This document shows, piece after piece, positions 1 through 9,114 of a stretch of 64,000 nucleotides of DNA; positions within the stretch are counted from its first letter, which is position 1; every line of letters starts with the position of its first letter. Made by a program: the position numbers and the translations under genes. The notes beneath the pieces are model-generated. The model was not told the DNA's origin, ran no database searches, and was given only the letters and a program-made list of their open reading frames with translations. The stretch is from Kitasatospora cinereorecta (GTDB taxonomy: Bacteria; Actinomycetota; Actinomycetes; Streptomycetales; Streptomycetaceae), in assembly GCF_024172095.1 (NCBI RefSeq), contig NZ_JAMZDX010000003.1, positions 62,001-126,000 of the forward strand, written 5' to 3'.

Positions 1-1
1 C

Positions 2-691
2 GCCGAGGAGCTCACCGCCCGGTACGGGGTCACCGCGGTCTCCAACGCGGACGCCGCCAAGCTCGCCGACACCCTGATCCTCGCGGTCAAGCCGCAGGAC
101 ATGGGGGCCCTGCTGGAGGAGCTGGCCCCGCAGATCGCGGCGGACAAGCTGGTCATCTCCGCGGCGGCCGGCATCCCCACCGCCTGGTTCGAGACCCGGC
201 TCGCGGCCGGCACCCCCGTGGTGCGGGTGATGCCCAACACCCCGGTGCTGGTGGACGAGGGCATGAGCGTGATCTCCGGCGGCTCCCACGCCACCGAGGC
301 CCACCTGGTCCGCACCGAGGAGATCTTCCGCTCGGTCGGCAAGGCCCTGCGCGTCCCCGAGAGCCAGCAGGACGCCGCCACCGCGCTGTCCGGCTCCGGG
401 CCGGCGTACTTCTACTTCCTGGTCGAGGCCATGATCGACGCCGGCATCCTGCTCGGCCTGCCCCGGCAGGTGGCGCACGAGCTGATCGTGCAGTCCGCCA
501 TCGGCGCCTCGATCATGCTGCGCGACTCCGGCGAGCACCCGGTCAAGCTCCGCGAGGCCGTCACCTCGCCCGCCGGCACCACCATCGCGGCCATCCGCGA
601 GCTGGAGAACCACGGCGTGCGGGCCGCCCTGCTCGGCGCCCTGGAGGCGGCCCGGGACCGCTCCCGCGAGCTCGCCACCGGCGGCAAGTAG
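2..691 (+). CDS. proC: Pyrroline-5-carboxylate reductase (5' partial)
   Basis: Catalyses the last step of proline synthesis, NAD(P)H-dependent reduction of 1-pyrroline-5-carboxylate, in the cytoplasm. The frame is open from base 2, so the start and the nucleotide-binding N-terminus lie outside the window; 229 residues are visible of a family length near 270. Seen directly: the VMPNTP segment, GSGPAYFYFLVEAM, and the family signature LREAVTSPAGTTIAAI near the C-terminus. The first in-frame ATG (101) is internal, since homologous sequence (ILAVKPQDM) continues upstream of it. The HAD gene follows after 44 bases. Confidence 0.95.
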   Translation, partial: AEELTARYGVTAVSNADAAKLADTLILAVKPQDMGALLEELAPQIAADKLVISAAAGIPTAWFETRLAAGTPVVRVMPNTPVLVDEGMSVISGGSHATEAHLVRTEEIFRSVGKALRVPESQQDAATALSGSGPAYFYFLVEAMIDAGILLGLPRQVAHELIVQSAIGASIMLRDSGEHPVKLREAVTSPAGTTIAAIRELENHGVRAALLGALEAARDRSRELATGGK

Positions 692-735
692 GCCCGGCGG
701 CGGGAGGCGGCCGGGCCACCCGTAGGCTCGGCCGG

Positions 736-1389
736 GTGCGCTACGACCTGGTGATCTTCGACAACGACGGCGTGCTCGTGGACAGCGAGCCGATCTCCAA
801 CCGGGTGCTGGCCGAGTACCTCACCGAACTCGGCCACCCGACCACGATCGAGGACTCGTACCGCGACTTCATGGGCTGCGCCGCGCACACCGTCCACGAC
901 GTGATCGGCGAGCGGTACGGCGCCACCCTGCCCGACGGCTTCGACGAACTCTTCCACGCCCGGGTGTTCGCCGCCTTCGAGGCCGAGCTGACCCCCGTCC
1001 GGGGCGCCGACGCGCTGCTCGCCGGCCTGCGCGAGCGCGCGGTCGCGTACTGCGTCGCCTCCTCCGCGCACCACACCTGGATCCGCACCGCCCACCGCCT
1101 GACCGGCCTGGACCGCCACTTCACCGACGAGCTGGTCTTCAGCGCCCAGGACGTCGGCGTCGGCAAGCCGGCCCCCGACCTCTTCCTGCACGCCGCCGCG
1201 GCCATGGGCGTCGCCCCCGAGCGCTGCCTGGTGCTGGAGGACAGCCGCAACGGCGTCCTCGCCGCCCGCGCCGCCGGCATGGACGTCCACGGCTACGCCG
1301 CCCTCACCGACCCTGCCAAGCTCACCGCCGCCGGCGCCACCGGCCTGTTCACCGACCTCGCCGCGGTGCCCGCCCTGCTGGCGAACTGA
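736..1389 (+). CDS. HAD-family phosphatase (beta-phosphoglucomutase-like)
   Basis: A 217-residue haloacid-dehalogenase-superfamily hydrolase, probably a cytoplasmic sugar-phosphate or nucleotide phosphatase. Motif I is FDNDGVLVDSE (residues 8-18, nucleophile Asp9 and acid/base Asp11), followed by a helical cap, the motif II serines in VASSAHH, the motif III lysine in VGKPAPD, and motif IV LEDSRNGVLAA. The GTG start sits immediately before the first beta strand, as usual for this class. It lies 44 bases after proC in the same direction. The sequence does not identify the substrate. Confidence 0.85.
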   Translation: MRYDLVIFDNDGVLVDSEPISNRVLAEYLTELGHPTTIEDSYRDFMGCAAHTVHDVIGERYGATLPDGFDELFHARVFAAFEAELTPVRGADALLAGLRERAVAYCVASSAHHTWIRTAHRLTGLDRHFTDELVFSAQDVGVGKPAPDLFLHAAAAMGVAPERCLVLEDSRNGVLAARAAGMDVHGYAALTDPAKLTAAGATGLFTDLAAVPALLAN

Positions 1390-1468
1390 TCGCGTCCGAC
1401 CCCTCCCGCCGCAGCCCGGCACCGCCTACGCTCTGCCCAACATCTTCGTACCGGCGGGTAGCGCCGGG

Positions 1469-2710
1469 GTGAGCGAGGTCGCGATGCAGGCGGCGATGGA
1501 CGCGGGGATCACCGGACGGCTCCGGCACGCACGGGCCGCCCTCGTGGTGAGCTTCCTGCTGCAGGGCGCCACCTTCGCGCTGCTGGTGACCTGCATCCCC
1601 GAGATCCAGCACCGGTACGGGCTGAGCGACGCCCTGCTGCCGATCTTCCTCGCCGCCGTGCCGATCCTCGCCGGCGTCGGCTCGATCAGCTCCGAGTGGG
1701 TGGTCAGACGGACCACCGCCCGTGGCGTCCTGCGGGTCGTCCAGCCCGCCGTCTGCCTCACCCTGGCCCTCGCCGGCCTCGGCGACCGGCTCTGGGAGCT
1801 GGCCCTCGCCCTCGGCCTCTTCGGCCTGCTGGTCGGCGCCCTGGACGCCTCCATGAACATGCTCGGCGTCGGCCTCCAGCACCGCTACGGGCGCAGCATC
1901 ATGCTCGGCTTCCACGCCGCCTTCAGCCTCGGCGCCATCGCCGGCGCCGCCCTCGCCGGCCTCGGCGCCCACTACCACCTCGGCCTGCCCGCCCTGTTCG
2001 GCGGCGCCGCCGCCGTCCTGATCCCCGCCGCACTCGTCGCCGGCCGCTGGTTCGCCGGCCGCGCCGAACTCGGCGACGCCGTCCGCGAGGCCGCCGAGGC
2101 CGCCGCCCGCTCCATCCCCTGGCGGCCGCTGCTGCCACTGTGCGCGGCGATGGCCTTCGCCTACATCGCCGACGCCTCCGTCTCCAACTACAGCGTCAAG
2201 TACCTGACCGACGGCCTCGGCAGCCGCGAGGACCTCGCCAAGCTCTCCTACCTCGGCTACATGGTCGCCATGCTGCTCGGCCGCGCAGTCGGCGACCGGG
2301 CGGTGCAGCGGCTCGGTGCGGTACCCGTGGTCCGCGGCGGCGCCGCGCTCGCCGCGGCCGGGTTCGCGGTGGCCGCCGCCGCGCCCGGCGCCTGGGCCGG
2401 CATCCTCGGCTTCACCCTGCTCGGCCTCGGCATCTGCGCGATCATCCCGCAGGTCTTCGCCGCCGGCGGCCGCCTCTTCCCGGCCGACTCGGACGCGGCG
2501 GTCGCCCGGCTCAACCTCTTCAACTACGCCGGCTTCCTGATCGGCTCACCCCTGGTCGGCGCCATCGCCGACGCCTCCTCGTATCGGTGGGCGCTGCTCG
2601 CTCCGATGCTGATGATCCTGGCGATCGTGCCACTGGGTGCACATTTCGGCAGCGGCCAACCACTGAAGGGGCGCGAGGAACTGCGCGCTGCGGAAGGCGC
2701 CGGCCTGTAG
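1469..2710 (+). CDS. Major facilitator superfamily transporter
   Basis: A 413-residue polytopic membrane protein with about twelve hydrophobic segments (for example ALVVSFLLQGATFALLVTCI and LALALGLFGLLVGALDASMN) and a central charged loop around residue 200, typical of MFS transporters of the FucP/YbjJ-like kind. Substrate unknown. The GTG start is chosen at the beginning of the conserved frame; an ATG at 1484 is an alternative. Oddly, the last 14 or so codons coincide with one arm of an interspersed palindromic repeat (2668-2740), so the C-terminal residues GREELRAAEGAGL seem to come from repeat DNA. AcuC begins 61 bases downstream. Confidence 0.82.
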   Translation: MSEVAMQAAMDAGITGRLRHARAALVVSFLLQGATFALLVTCIPEIQHRYGLSDALLPIFLAAVPILAGVGSISSEWVVRRTTARGVLRVVQPAVCLTLALAGLGDRLWELALALGLFGLLVGALDASMNMLGVGLQHRYGRSIMLGFHAAFSLGAIAGAALAGLGAHYHLGLPALFGGAAAVLIPAALVAGRWFAGRAELGDAVREAAEAAARSIPWRPLLPLCAAMAFAYIADASVSNYSVKYLTDGLGSREDLAKLSYLGYMVAMLLGRAVGDRAVQRLGAVPVVRGGAALAAAGFAVAAAAPGAWAGILGFTLLGLGICAIIPQVFAAGGRLFPADSDAAVARLNLFNYAGFLIGSPLVGAIADASSYRWALLAPMLMILAIVPLGAHFGSGQPLKGREELRAAEGAGL

Positions 2711-2740
2711 CCTCCCGCCTCGCGCAGTTCCTCGCACGCC
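2668..2740. repeat. Interspersed inverted repeat, copy 1
   Basis: Left arm GGGGCGCGAGGAACTGCGCG (2668-2687) and right arm CGCGCAGTTCCTCGCACGCC (2721-2740) are near-perfect reverse complements, with one mismatch. The left arm lies inside the 3' end of the MFS gene. The same arms recur at 17732-17808, 46793-46910 and 58052-58177. Such elements are common between Streptomyces genes and may act as terminators. Confidence 0.75.
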
Positions 2741-2771
2741 TGGGGATGCCCGTACCCGATACGGTGGGCCC

Positions 2772-3959
2772 ATGCCCGATACCGACTGTGGCCTGCAACT
2801 GTTCTGGGACGAGGCCGAGACCGGCTACGACTTCGGGCCCGGACACCCGATGGACCCCACCCGCCTGGCGCTGACCATGCGGCTGATCGAGTCGCTGGGC
2901 GTGTCGGCGTCCCCCGGGGTGACGGTCCGTTCGGCGCCGGCGGCCGGCGACTCGACGCTGCGGCTGGTGCACACCGCCGAGTACGTCGAGGCGGTGAAGC
3001 GGGTCGCCGCCGACCCCGACCGCCCGGACCCGGCGCACGGCCTCGGCACCGACGACAACTGGGCCTTCCCCGGCCTGCACACCGCGTCCGCGCTGATCGC
3101 CGGCCAGTCGGTGGCCGCCGCCGAGGCGGTGTGGCGCGGCGAGGCCCGGCACGCGGTGAACTTCGCCGGCGGCCTGCACCACGCGATGCCCGGCCAGGCG
3201 TCGGGCTTCTGTGTCTACAACGACCCGGCGCTGGCCATCGCCCGGCTGCTGGAGCTGGGCGCGGAGCGGGTCGCGTACGTGGACGTGGACGTGCACCACG
3301 GCGACGGCGTCCAGCAGGTGTTCTGGAACGACCCCCGGGTGCTCACCGTCTCGCTGCACGAGAGCCCCGCCACCCTCTTCCCGCAGACCGGCTGGGCCAC
3401 CGAGACCGGCGGCCCCGACGCTCCGGGCACCGCGGCCAACCTGCCGCTGCCGGCCGGGACCGGCGACGCGGGCTGGCTGCGCGCCTTCCACGCGGTGGTG
3501 CCGGAGCTGCTGGCGGCGTTCCGCCCGCAGGTGCTGGTCAGCCAGCACGGCGCGGACACCCACGTCGAGGACCCGCTGGCCCACCTCGCGGTCAGCCTGG
3601 ACGCCCAGCGGGTGGTCGCCGAGGCGATGCACCGGCTCGCCCACGAGCACTGCGAGGGCCGCTGGGTCGCCACCGGCGGCGGCGGGTACGCGGTGGTGGA
3701 CGTCGTCCCCCGGGCGTGGACGCACCTGGTGGCGACCGCCGCCGGGCGCCCGGTCGACCCGGAGACCGAGACCCCGGCGGACTGGCGGGCGGAAGTCTTC
3801 CGGCGCACCCGGCAGTCGGCCCCGCTGCGGATGACCGACGGCGTCGTCCCGGACTGGAAGGACTTCCACGACGGCGGCTACGACCCCGGCGACCGGCTCG
3901 ACCAGGCGATCCTGGCCACCCGCCGGGCCGTCCTCCCGCACCACGGGCTGATCCCGTGA
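2772..3959 (+). CDS. acuC: AcuC-like histone-deacetylase-family protein
   Basis: A 395-residue zinc-dependent deacetylase of the class I HDAC/AcuC family, likely cytoplasmic, removing acetyl groups from proteins or small molecules. In Bacillus, AcuC deacetylates acetyl-CoA synthetase; the role here is inferred. Seen: catalytic His pair GGLHHAMPG (His136-137), the metal-binding block YVDVDVHHGDG (Asp171, Asp173, His175-176, Asp178), and QHGADTHVEDPLAHL further on. The ATG start has family-typical N-terminal sequence (FWDEAETGYDFGPGHPMDP). Its TGA overlaps the GTG of the next gene, so the two are probably translationally coupled. Confidence 0.88.
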   Translation: MPDTDCGLQLFWDEAETGYDFGPGHPMDPTRLALTMRLIESLGVSASPGVTVRSAPAAGDSTLRLVHTAEYVEAVKRVAADPDRPDPAHGLGTDDNWAFPGLHTASALIAGQSVAAAEAVWRGEARHAVNFAGGLHHAMPGQASGFCVYNDPALAIARLLELGAERVAYVDVDVHHGDGVQQVFWNDPRVLTVSLHESPATLFPQTGWATETGGPDAPGTAANLPLPAGTGDAGWLRAFHAVVPELLAAFRPQVLVSQHGADTHVEDPLAHLAVSLDAQRVVAEAMHRLAHEHCEGRWVATGGGGYAVVDVVPRAWTHLVATAAGRPVDPETETPADWRAEVFRRTRQSAPLRMTDGVVPDWKDFHDGGYDPGDRLDQAILATRRAVLPHHGLIP

Positions 3960-4807
3960 CCCGGGTCGCGGCCGGCCGCGACGCCCTGCGGGCCCACCTG
4001 CTGCGCACCCGGCTGGCCGGCCCGGCCGTGCCCACCCCGCGGCAGAACAACCTCCGCCACTACCGGCTCTTCGCCCAGCGCGACCCCAAGGCGCTGATGG
4101 GCCTCGACCCGGAACGGGCCTGGGACGAGGACGCGGTGCTGGCGCTGATGGCGGAGCGGGTCGGCGTCGACCCCGACCCCCGGTACACCGAGGGGCCGGA
4201 CACCATCGACCCCGAGCTCACCCTGGCCGGCCTCGACCGGCTGGCCGCCCTGCTCCGCCGCACCGCCGACGCCCGCGGCAGCGTGCTGGTCGGCACCGGC
4301 CACCCGCTCAAGCTGGCCGGCTTCCACGGGGCGCTCGCGCGGGCGCTCGAAGCGGCGGGCTGCACCGTGCGCACCCCCGCGCGCGGCCTGCGCTTCCGTG
4401 AGCCGACTCCGGACGGCGACCGCACCCGGGTGCTCGACCAGGTCGGCGCGGTCACCGCGGTCAGGTCCCTTGACGGCGCCGACGCGCGCGGCAGAATCGG
4501 CTCCGGCGAACTGCTGCACACCCACTCCGCGCAGCCCGTCCGGCTCGCCCTGACGGCCCTCGCCGAGGCCGGACACACCCCGCCCGACCTGCTGCTGGGC
4601 GACCACGGCTGGCTCTGCGGCGCAGGCCGGCTGGGCATCCCCGCGGGTGGCCTGGCGGACTGCAACGACGTGGCCCCGTTCGTCGGCGAGGCCGAGGGCG
4701 CGGTGGCGGTGGTGGTCCCGGTGGACGACGGGTCTGCGCCCGCCTCCTACAGACCGCTGAGCGACTACGTACTGCAACAGGCGGATCTCGCACCGTACAA
4801 AGCCTGA
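3956..4807 (+). CDS. Phosphatase-family protein, coupled to acuC
   Basis: A 283-residue protein resembling the actinobacterial 'phosphatase' family that regularly follows acuC; the reaction has not been worked out from sequence. The GTG at 3956 overlaps the acuC stop codon (GTGA), which fixes the start. Recognisable blocks are GSVLVGTGHPLKLAGFH in the middle and LLHTHSAQP, LLLGDHGWLCGAG and DCNDVAPFVGEA in the second half, rich in His and Asp as expected for a metal- or phosphate-binding site. No signal peptide or membrane segment. The function call rests on family naming and is modest. Confidence 0.7.
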   Translation: MTRVAAGRDALRAHLLRTRLAGPAVPTPRQNNLRHYRLFAQRDPKALMGLDPERAWDEDAVLALMAERVGVDPDPRYTEGPDTIDPELTLAGLDRLAALLRRTADARGSVLVGTGHPLKLAGFHGALARALEAAGCTVRTPARGLRFREPTPDGDRTRVLDQVGAVTAVRSLDGADARGRIGSGELLHTHSAQPVRLALTALAEAGHTPPDLLLGDHGWLCGAGRLGIPAGGLADCNDVAPFVGEAEGAVAVVVPVDDGSAPASYRPLSDYVLQQADLAPYKA

Positions 4808-4923
4808 GCTTCCCCCTCTTCCCACTGGTACCACCCATAACTACTCTGGGGATACACGTGTGCCGGTGGAGTCACCGGAGGGGAAGCCGGTGCCTTGCAC
4901 ACGGGTAAGGGTCGGGTGAGGTC

Positions 4924-5133
4924 ATGAGTTCCGGCGAACGCCCTCTGCAGGATGTCGTCTTCCTGACCGTGGCCGAAGTGGCCGCGGTCATGCGGGTGTC
5001 GAAGATGACGGTGTACCGCCTGGTGCACAGCGGTGAGCTTCCGGCCATCCGGGTCGGCCGCTCGTTCCGCGTTCCCGAGCAGAAGGTCCACGAGTACCTG
5101 GAGGAGTCCTACGTGCGGCTGCAGAGCGCGTAG
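4924..5133 (+). CDS. bdtA: Small MerR/excisionase-type DNA-binding protein (BdtA-like)
   Basis: A 69-residue protein that is essentially one winged helix-turn-helix of the excisionase/BldC type: LTVAEVAAVMRVSKMTVYRLVHSGELPAIRVGRSFRVPEQKVHEYL. It matches, from memory, S. coelicolor BdtA (SCO3328), named as a target of the developmental repressor BldD. The ATG at 4924 is preceded by GGTCGGGTGAGGTC. A short inverted repeat, CCGGTG-n4-CACCGG (4863-4878), lies upstream and could be regulatory. It sits between acuC/phosphatase and the bS22 gene. The DNA-binding call is secure; the symbol rests on synteny and remembered sequence. Confidence 0.8.
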   Translation: MSSGERPLQDVVFLTVAEVAAVMRVSKMTVYRLVHSGELPAIRVGRSFRVPEQKVHEYLEESYVRLQSA

Positions 5134-5258
5134 GCCGGACACGTAACCAGGGGCACCGATTACGGCAAACGCGGCATGGAGGGTAGGCTAAGGCCTCCGT
5201 CAGTCGTATGGACTCCCGTCTCTCACGGGCGCGGGTCCGAGTGAGCGAGGAATGTTCC

Positions 5259-5357
5259 GTGGGCTCTGTCATCAAGAAGCGTCGCAAGCGTATGGCCAAG
5301 AAGAAGCACCGCAAGCTTCTCAAGCGCACTCGCGTGCAGCGTCGCAACAAGAAGTAA
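5259..5357 (+). CDS. Ribosomal protein bS22 (AURKAIP1/COX24-like), 32 residues
   Basis: A tiny, very basic protein starting [17 protein letters not shown] and ending RRNKK. It begins at GTG 5259, with GAGCGAGGAA just upstream, and stops at TAA 5357. It closely matches, from memory, the actinobacterial bS22 protein seen in mycobacterial 30S structures, where it sits near the decoding region and contacts rRNA. More than half the residues are Lys or Arg. At 32 codons it is below common gene-finder length cut-offs. It lies between bdtA and the epimerase gene and is followed by its own hairpin at 5391-5433. Confidence 0.9.
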   Translation: MGSVIKKRRKRMAKKKHRKLLKRTRVQRRNKK

Positions 5358-5390
5358 CGCACCCACGGCGCCTCGCGTGCCAGGTGTCCG

Positions 5391-5433
5391 CCACTGCCCG
5401 TTCCGGAGTCCCGGGGCGGGCAGTGGTCGTTTT
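5391..5433 (+). terminator. Rho-independent-like terminator after bS22 gene
   Basis: Ten-base-pair inverted repeat CCACTGCCCG (5391-5400) / CGGGCAGTGG (5417-5426), followed by TCGTTTT. The loop is 16 bases. It lies 33 bases past the bS22 stop codon. Confidence 0.7.
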
Positions 5434-5463
5434 CCGGCGGCGGATTCCCGCCACCCGTTGCCA

Positions 5464-5505
5464 GGCACCCGTTTTCCGGCACCCGTTTTCCGGCGTCCGT
5501 TTCCC
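5464..5505. repeat. Three 14-bp tandem units
   Basis: Two identical copies of GGCACCCGTTTTCC (5464-5477, 5478-5491) and a third with three changes (5492-5505), in the non-coding space before the epimerase gene. A related fragment lies just upstream near 5430. Confidence 0.7.
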
Positions 5506-5587
5506 GGACCGGACGTGGCTTTTACCCGCCCGAAAGGCGGGCACGGTACGGTGCAGGTCAGGGCGGAACCGAGGAGGACGCGGACTC

Positions 5588-6645
5588 GTGGGCAAGGTCG
5601 TGCTCGTCACCGGCGTGGCACGCCACCTGGGTGCCCGCTTCGCCGCCGAGATCGCCGGGCAGCCCGGCGTCGACCGGGTGGTCGCCGTCGACGTCCAGCC
5701 CCCCGCGGCCGAGCTGCCGCCGGGCGTCCACTTCGGCCTGGTCGACCTGCGCCGCCCCGCCATCGCCCGGGTGATCGCCGAGCACGACATCGACACCGTG
5801 GTCCACCTCAACGTGAGCGCCACCGGCCACGGCGGCCGCGCCGCGGTCAAGGAGACCAACGTCATCGGCACCATGCAGCTCCTCGGCGCCTGCCAGAAGG
5901 CCCCCGGACTGCGCCGCCTGGTGGTGAAGTCCACCACCGCCGTGTACGGCTCCGCCCCGCGCGACCCCGCCGTGTTCGGCGAGCGGATGCAGCCCAAGGA
6001 CCTCCCGGCCGGCGGATTCGCCAAGGACGCCGCCGAGGTCGAGGGCTACGTCCGCGGCTTCGCCCGCCGCCGCCCCGACGTCGCGGTGAGCGTGCTGCGC
6101 TTCGCCAACATCGTCGGCCCGACCGGCGACACCCCGCTCAGCGCCTACTTCGCGCTGCCGCTGCTGCCCACCGTGCTCGGCTACGACCCCCGGCTGCAGT
6201 TCGTCCACGAGGACGACGCCGTCGAGGTGCTCCGCCTGGCCGCCCTCGACCCGCGCCCCGGCACCACCAACATCGGCACCTTCAACGTCGCCGGTGACGG
6301 CGTCCTGCTGCTCTCCCAGTGCGCCCGGCGGCTCGGCCGGCCCACCGTCCCGCTGCTGCGACCCGCGCTCGGCCTGGTCGCCGGCCTGGTCCGGCAGACC
6401 CGGCTGGCCGACATGTCGCAGGAGCAGATCCAGCTGCTCACCCACGGCCGGGTGGTCGCCACCGGGCAGCTGCGCGAGACCTTCGGGTACACCCCGAGGT
6501 ACACCACCCCCGAGGCCTTCGCCGACTTCGCCGCCGCCCAGCCGGCCGGCCTGCTGCCGCCCGAACGGCTCACCGCCGTCACCGACCGGCTGGCCGCCCT
6601 GCTCGGCGAGCCCCGCCCCACCCACACCGAGGAGCCCGGACCGCG

Positions 6646-6649
<4 letters not shown>
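5588..6649 (+). CDS. NAD-dependent epimerase/dehydratase
   Basis: A 353-residue extended short-chain dehydrogenase with an N-terminal Rossmann fold. The GTG at 5588, preceded by GAGGAGG, gives VGKVVLVTGVARHLGARFAAE; the open frame extends further upstream through the bS22 gene but that part is not coding. The active-site Tyr/Lys pair expected after the STTAVYGSAP block is not obvious (no clear YxxxK), so it may be an atypical SDR. Its stop codon overlaps the ATG of the acyltransferase gene (ATGA), implying coupled translation and perhaps a joint role in lipid or envelope metabolism, which is an inference. Confidence 0.82.
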
Positions 6650-7650
<1,001 letters not shown>

Positions 7651-7676
7651 GTCGAGCTTCGAGAACCGGAGCCGGG

Positions 7677-7720
7677 ACGGTCGAGGGGCGCGCGGGCCGA
7701 TCCGCGCGCCCCTCGACCGT
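7677..7720. terminator. Bidirectional terminator between acyltransferase gene and rsbN
   Basis: Perfect 19-bp inverted repeat (7677-7695 with 7702-7720) with a six-base loop. It lies between the two convergent stop codons (7650 and 7729) and probably ends transcription from both sides. Confidence 0.85.
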
Positions 7721-7728
7721 GCGTGCCG

Positions 7729-8904
7729 CTAGCCGAGGGTGAGCCCCGGCAGCAGGCCCGGGATCAGCGGCGGGATGGTCAGCCCCTGGCCGTCCGGGCT
7801 CGGCGAACCGGACGGAGCCGGTGTCGCCCCGGTGCTCGGCTGGCCGGCGCTCGGGGTCGGCGTGGCACCGGCCGGGAGGTTGCCGGTGAGCCCGCCCAGC
7901 AGGTTGCCGAGGCCCGGCGCGCTGCTCGGGGCGGAGCCGCCGGTGCTGCCCGTCCCGCCCGAGGCGGGGCCGCCGGACGGGCCGCGCTGGCTGCCGCCGG
8001 GCGCGGTGCCGCCGCTGCTCGCACCGGGGGACTGCTGGTCGCCGCCCGCCGCCCCGTCGCCGGAGGTGCCGCCGTGTCCGGCGGGCTCCTCCAGGTGGAG
8101 GGGCGCGACGTCCTCGCTTATGTCGTCGAAGAGCCGGTCGACCTTGCCGGCCTGCGGGGCGAGCCCGGACGGCAGCCGGCTCTGCATCGCCGTCCACCGC
8201 CCGTCCTGCGCCCCGGCGAACCCGGCCAGCTGCTGCATCGGCGCCAGCGAGCCGTTCGAGCGGTAGACCGAGCGCAGCAGGTCGCGGCCGCGCAGCGCCT
8301 CGGCGTGCAGGTCGTCCAGCGCGCGGCGGACCTGCTCCACGGTGGCCGGGCTCAGCGAGTCCGGCGACTGGGCGCGACCGAGCAGGGACTGCGCCTCGTC
8401 GAGCCGGGTGGAGGCCTGCTGCAGCAGCAGGGCGCCGCGTTCGGCGTCGGTGTCCGCCCAGTCCAGCCGGAGCCCCTCCAGGCCGCGCTTCATGCCGTAC
8501 AGGGCGTCCCCGGGGAGGGCGCCGGTGGATGCGGCGGCGGCACCGGCGAAGCTGCCGACGGCGAACGCACCGACCAGACCGCCGATCACCAGCCGGCGGC
8601 CCCAGCGGGTGCGACGGGCCCCGTGGGCCGCCCGGTGGGTGCGCTGGCGGGGCACCGCGGTCGGGCTGCCACCAGCCCACTGCTGCTCGAACGCGGCCAT
8701 CAGCTGGGCGCGTTGGACCGCCCGGGTCTCCGCCGCCAGCTCGGGCTCGGGCAGCCCACCGAGCGTGTCGGCCAGAGCCAGCAGCTCGGCCATCGCGGCG
8801 GAGCCGCCCCGGTGCGAGCCGGTGCTCCCGTTCTCTGCCTGGTGGGCCTCCAGCGCCTCGGCGAAGGCCTTCGCCCGCCGGTGCTCCAGCACGTTTGCCG
8901 TCAC
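7729..8904 (-). CDS. rsbN: Anti-sigma factor RsbN-like, next to bldN
   Basis: A 391-residue single-pass membrane protein with a cytoplasmic Ala/Glu-rich helical N-terminus (1-100), one transmembrane segment around residues 104-126 (RRLVIGGLVGAFAVGSFAG), and a long extracytoplasmic part ending in about 120 Gly/Pro/Ser-rich residues. Position directly downstream of bldN and topology match RsbN (DUF5667), which in S. venezuelae holds BldN inactive. The GTG at 8904 is chosen because GGGAGG lies 8 bases before it; an earlier in-frame GTG (8913) lies inside that ribosome site. It is 210 bases from bldN. No zinc-binding ZAS motif is visible, as known for RsbN. Confidence 0.85.
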   Translation of the reverse strand: MTANVLEHRRAKAFAEALEAHQAENGSTGSHRGGSAAMAELLALADTLGGLPEPELAAETRAVQRAQLMAAFEQQWAGGSPTAVPRQRTHRAAHGARRTRWGRRLVIGGLVGAFAVGSFAGAAAASTGALPGDALYGMKRGLEGLRLDWADTDAERGALLLQQASTRLDEAQSLLGRAQSPDSLSPATVEQVRRALDDLHAEALRGRDLLRSVYRSNGSLAPMQQLAGFAGAQDGRWTAMQSRLPSGLAPQAGKVDRLFDDISEDVAPLHLEEPAGHGGTSGDGAAGGDQQSPGASSGGTAPGGSQRGPSGGPASGGTGSTGGSAPSSAPGLGNLLGGLTGNLPAGATPTPSAGQPSTGATPAPSGSPSPDGQGLTIPPLIPGLLPGLTLG

Positions 8905-9114
8905 GGGCCACACCTCCCTTCGTCGTTTTCGACACCGTGGCCCGCCGGACGGTTGCTCCGGCGAGCCGAAACCACACCATCGGGTGACAGGTCTGAATCC
9001 CGCTTGACTGCAGGCCCGGTGGCGGATTGCACGCTGGCCAACGAGCGGTGTCGGCGGTCGGTTACGCCCGGCACCGGTGACGGTCCGTCGGATGTCCCGC
9101 GAGGATTCACGCGC

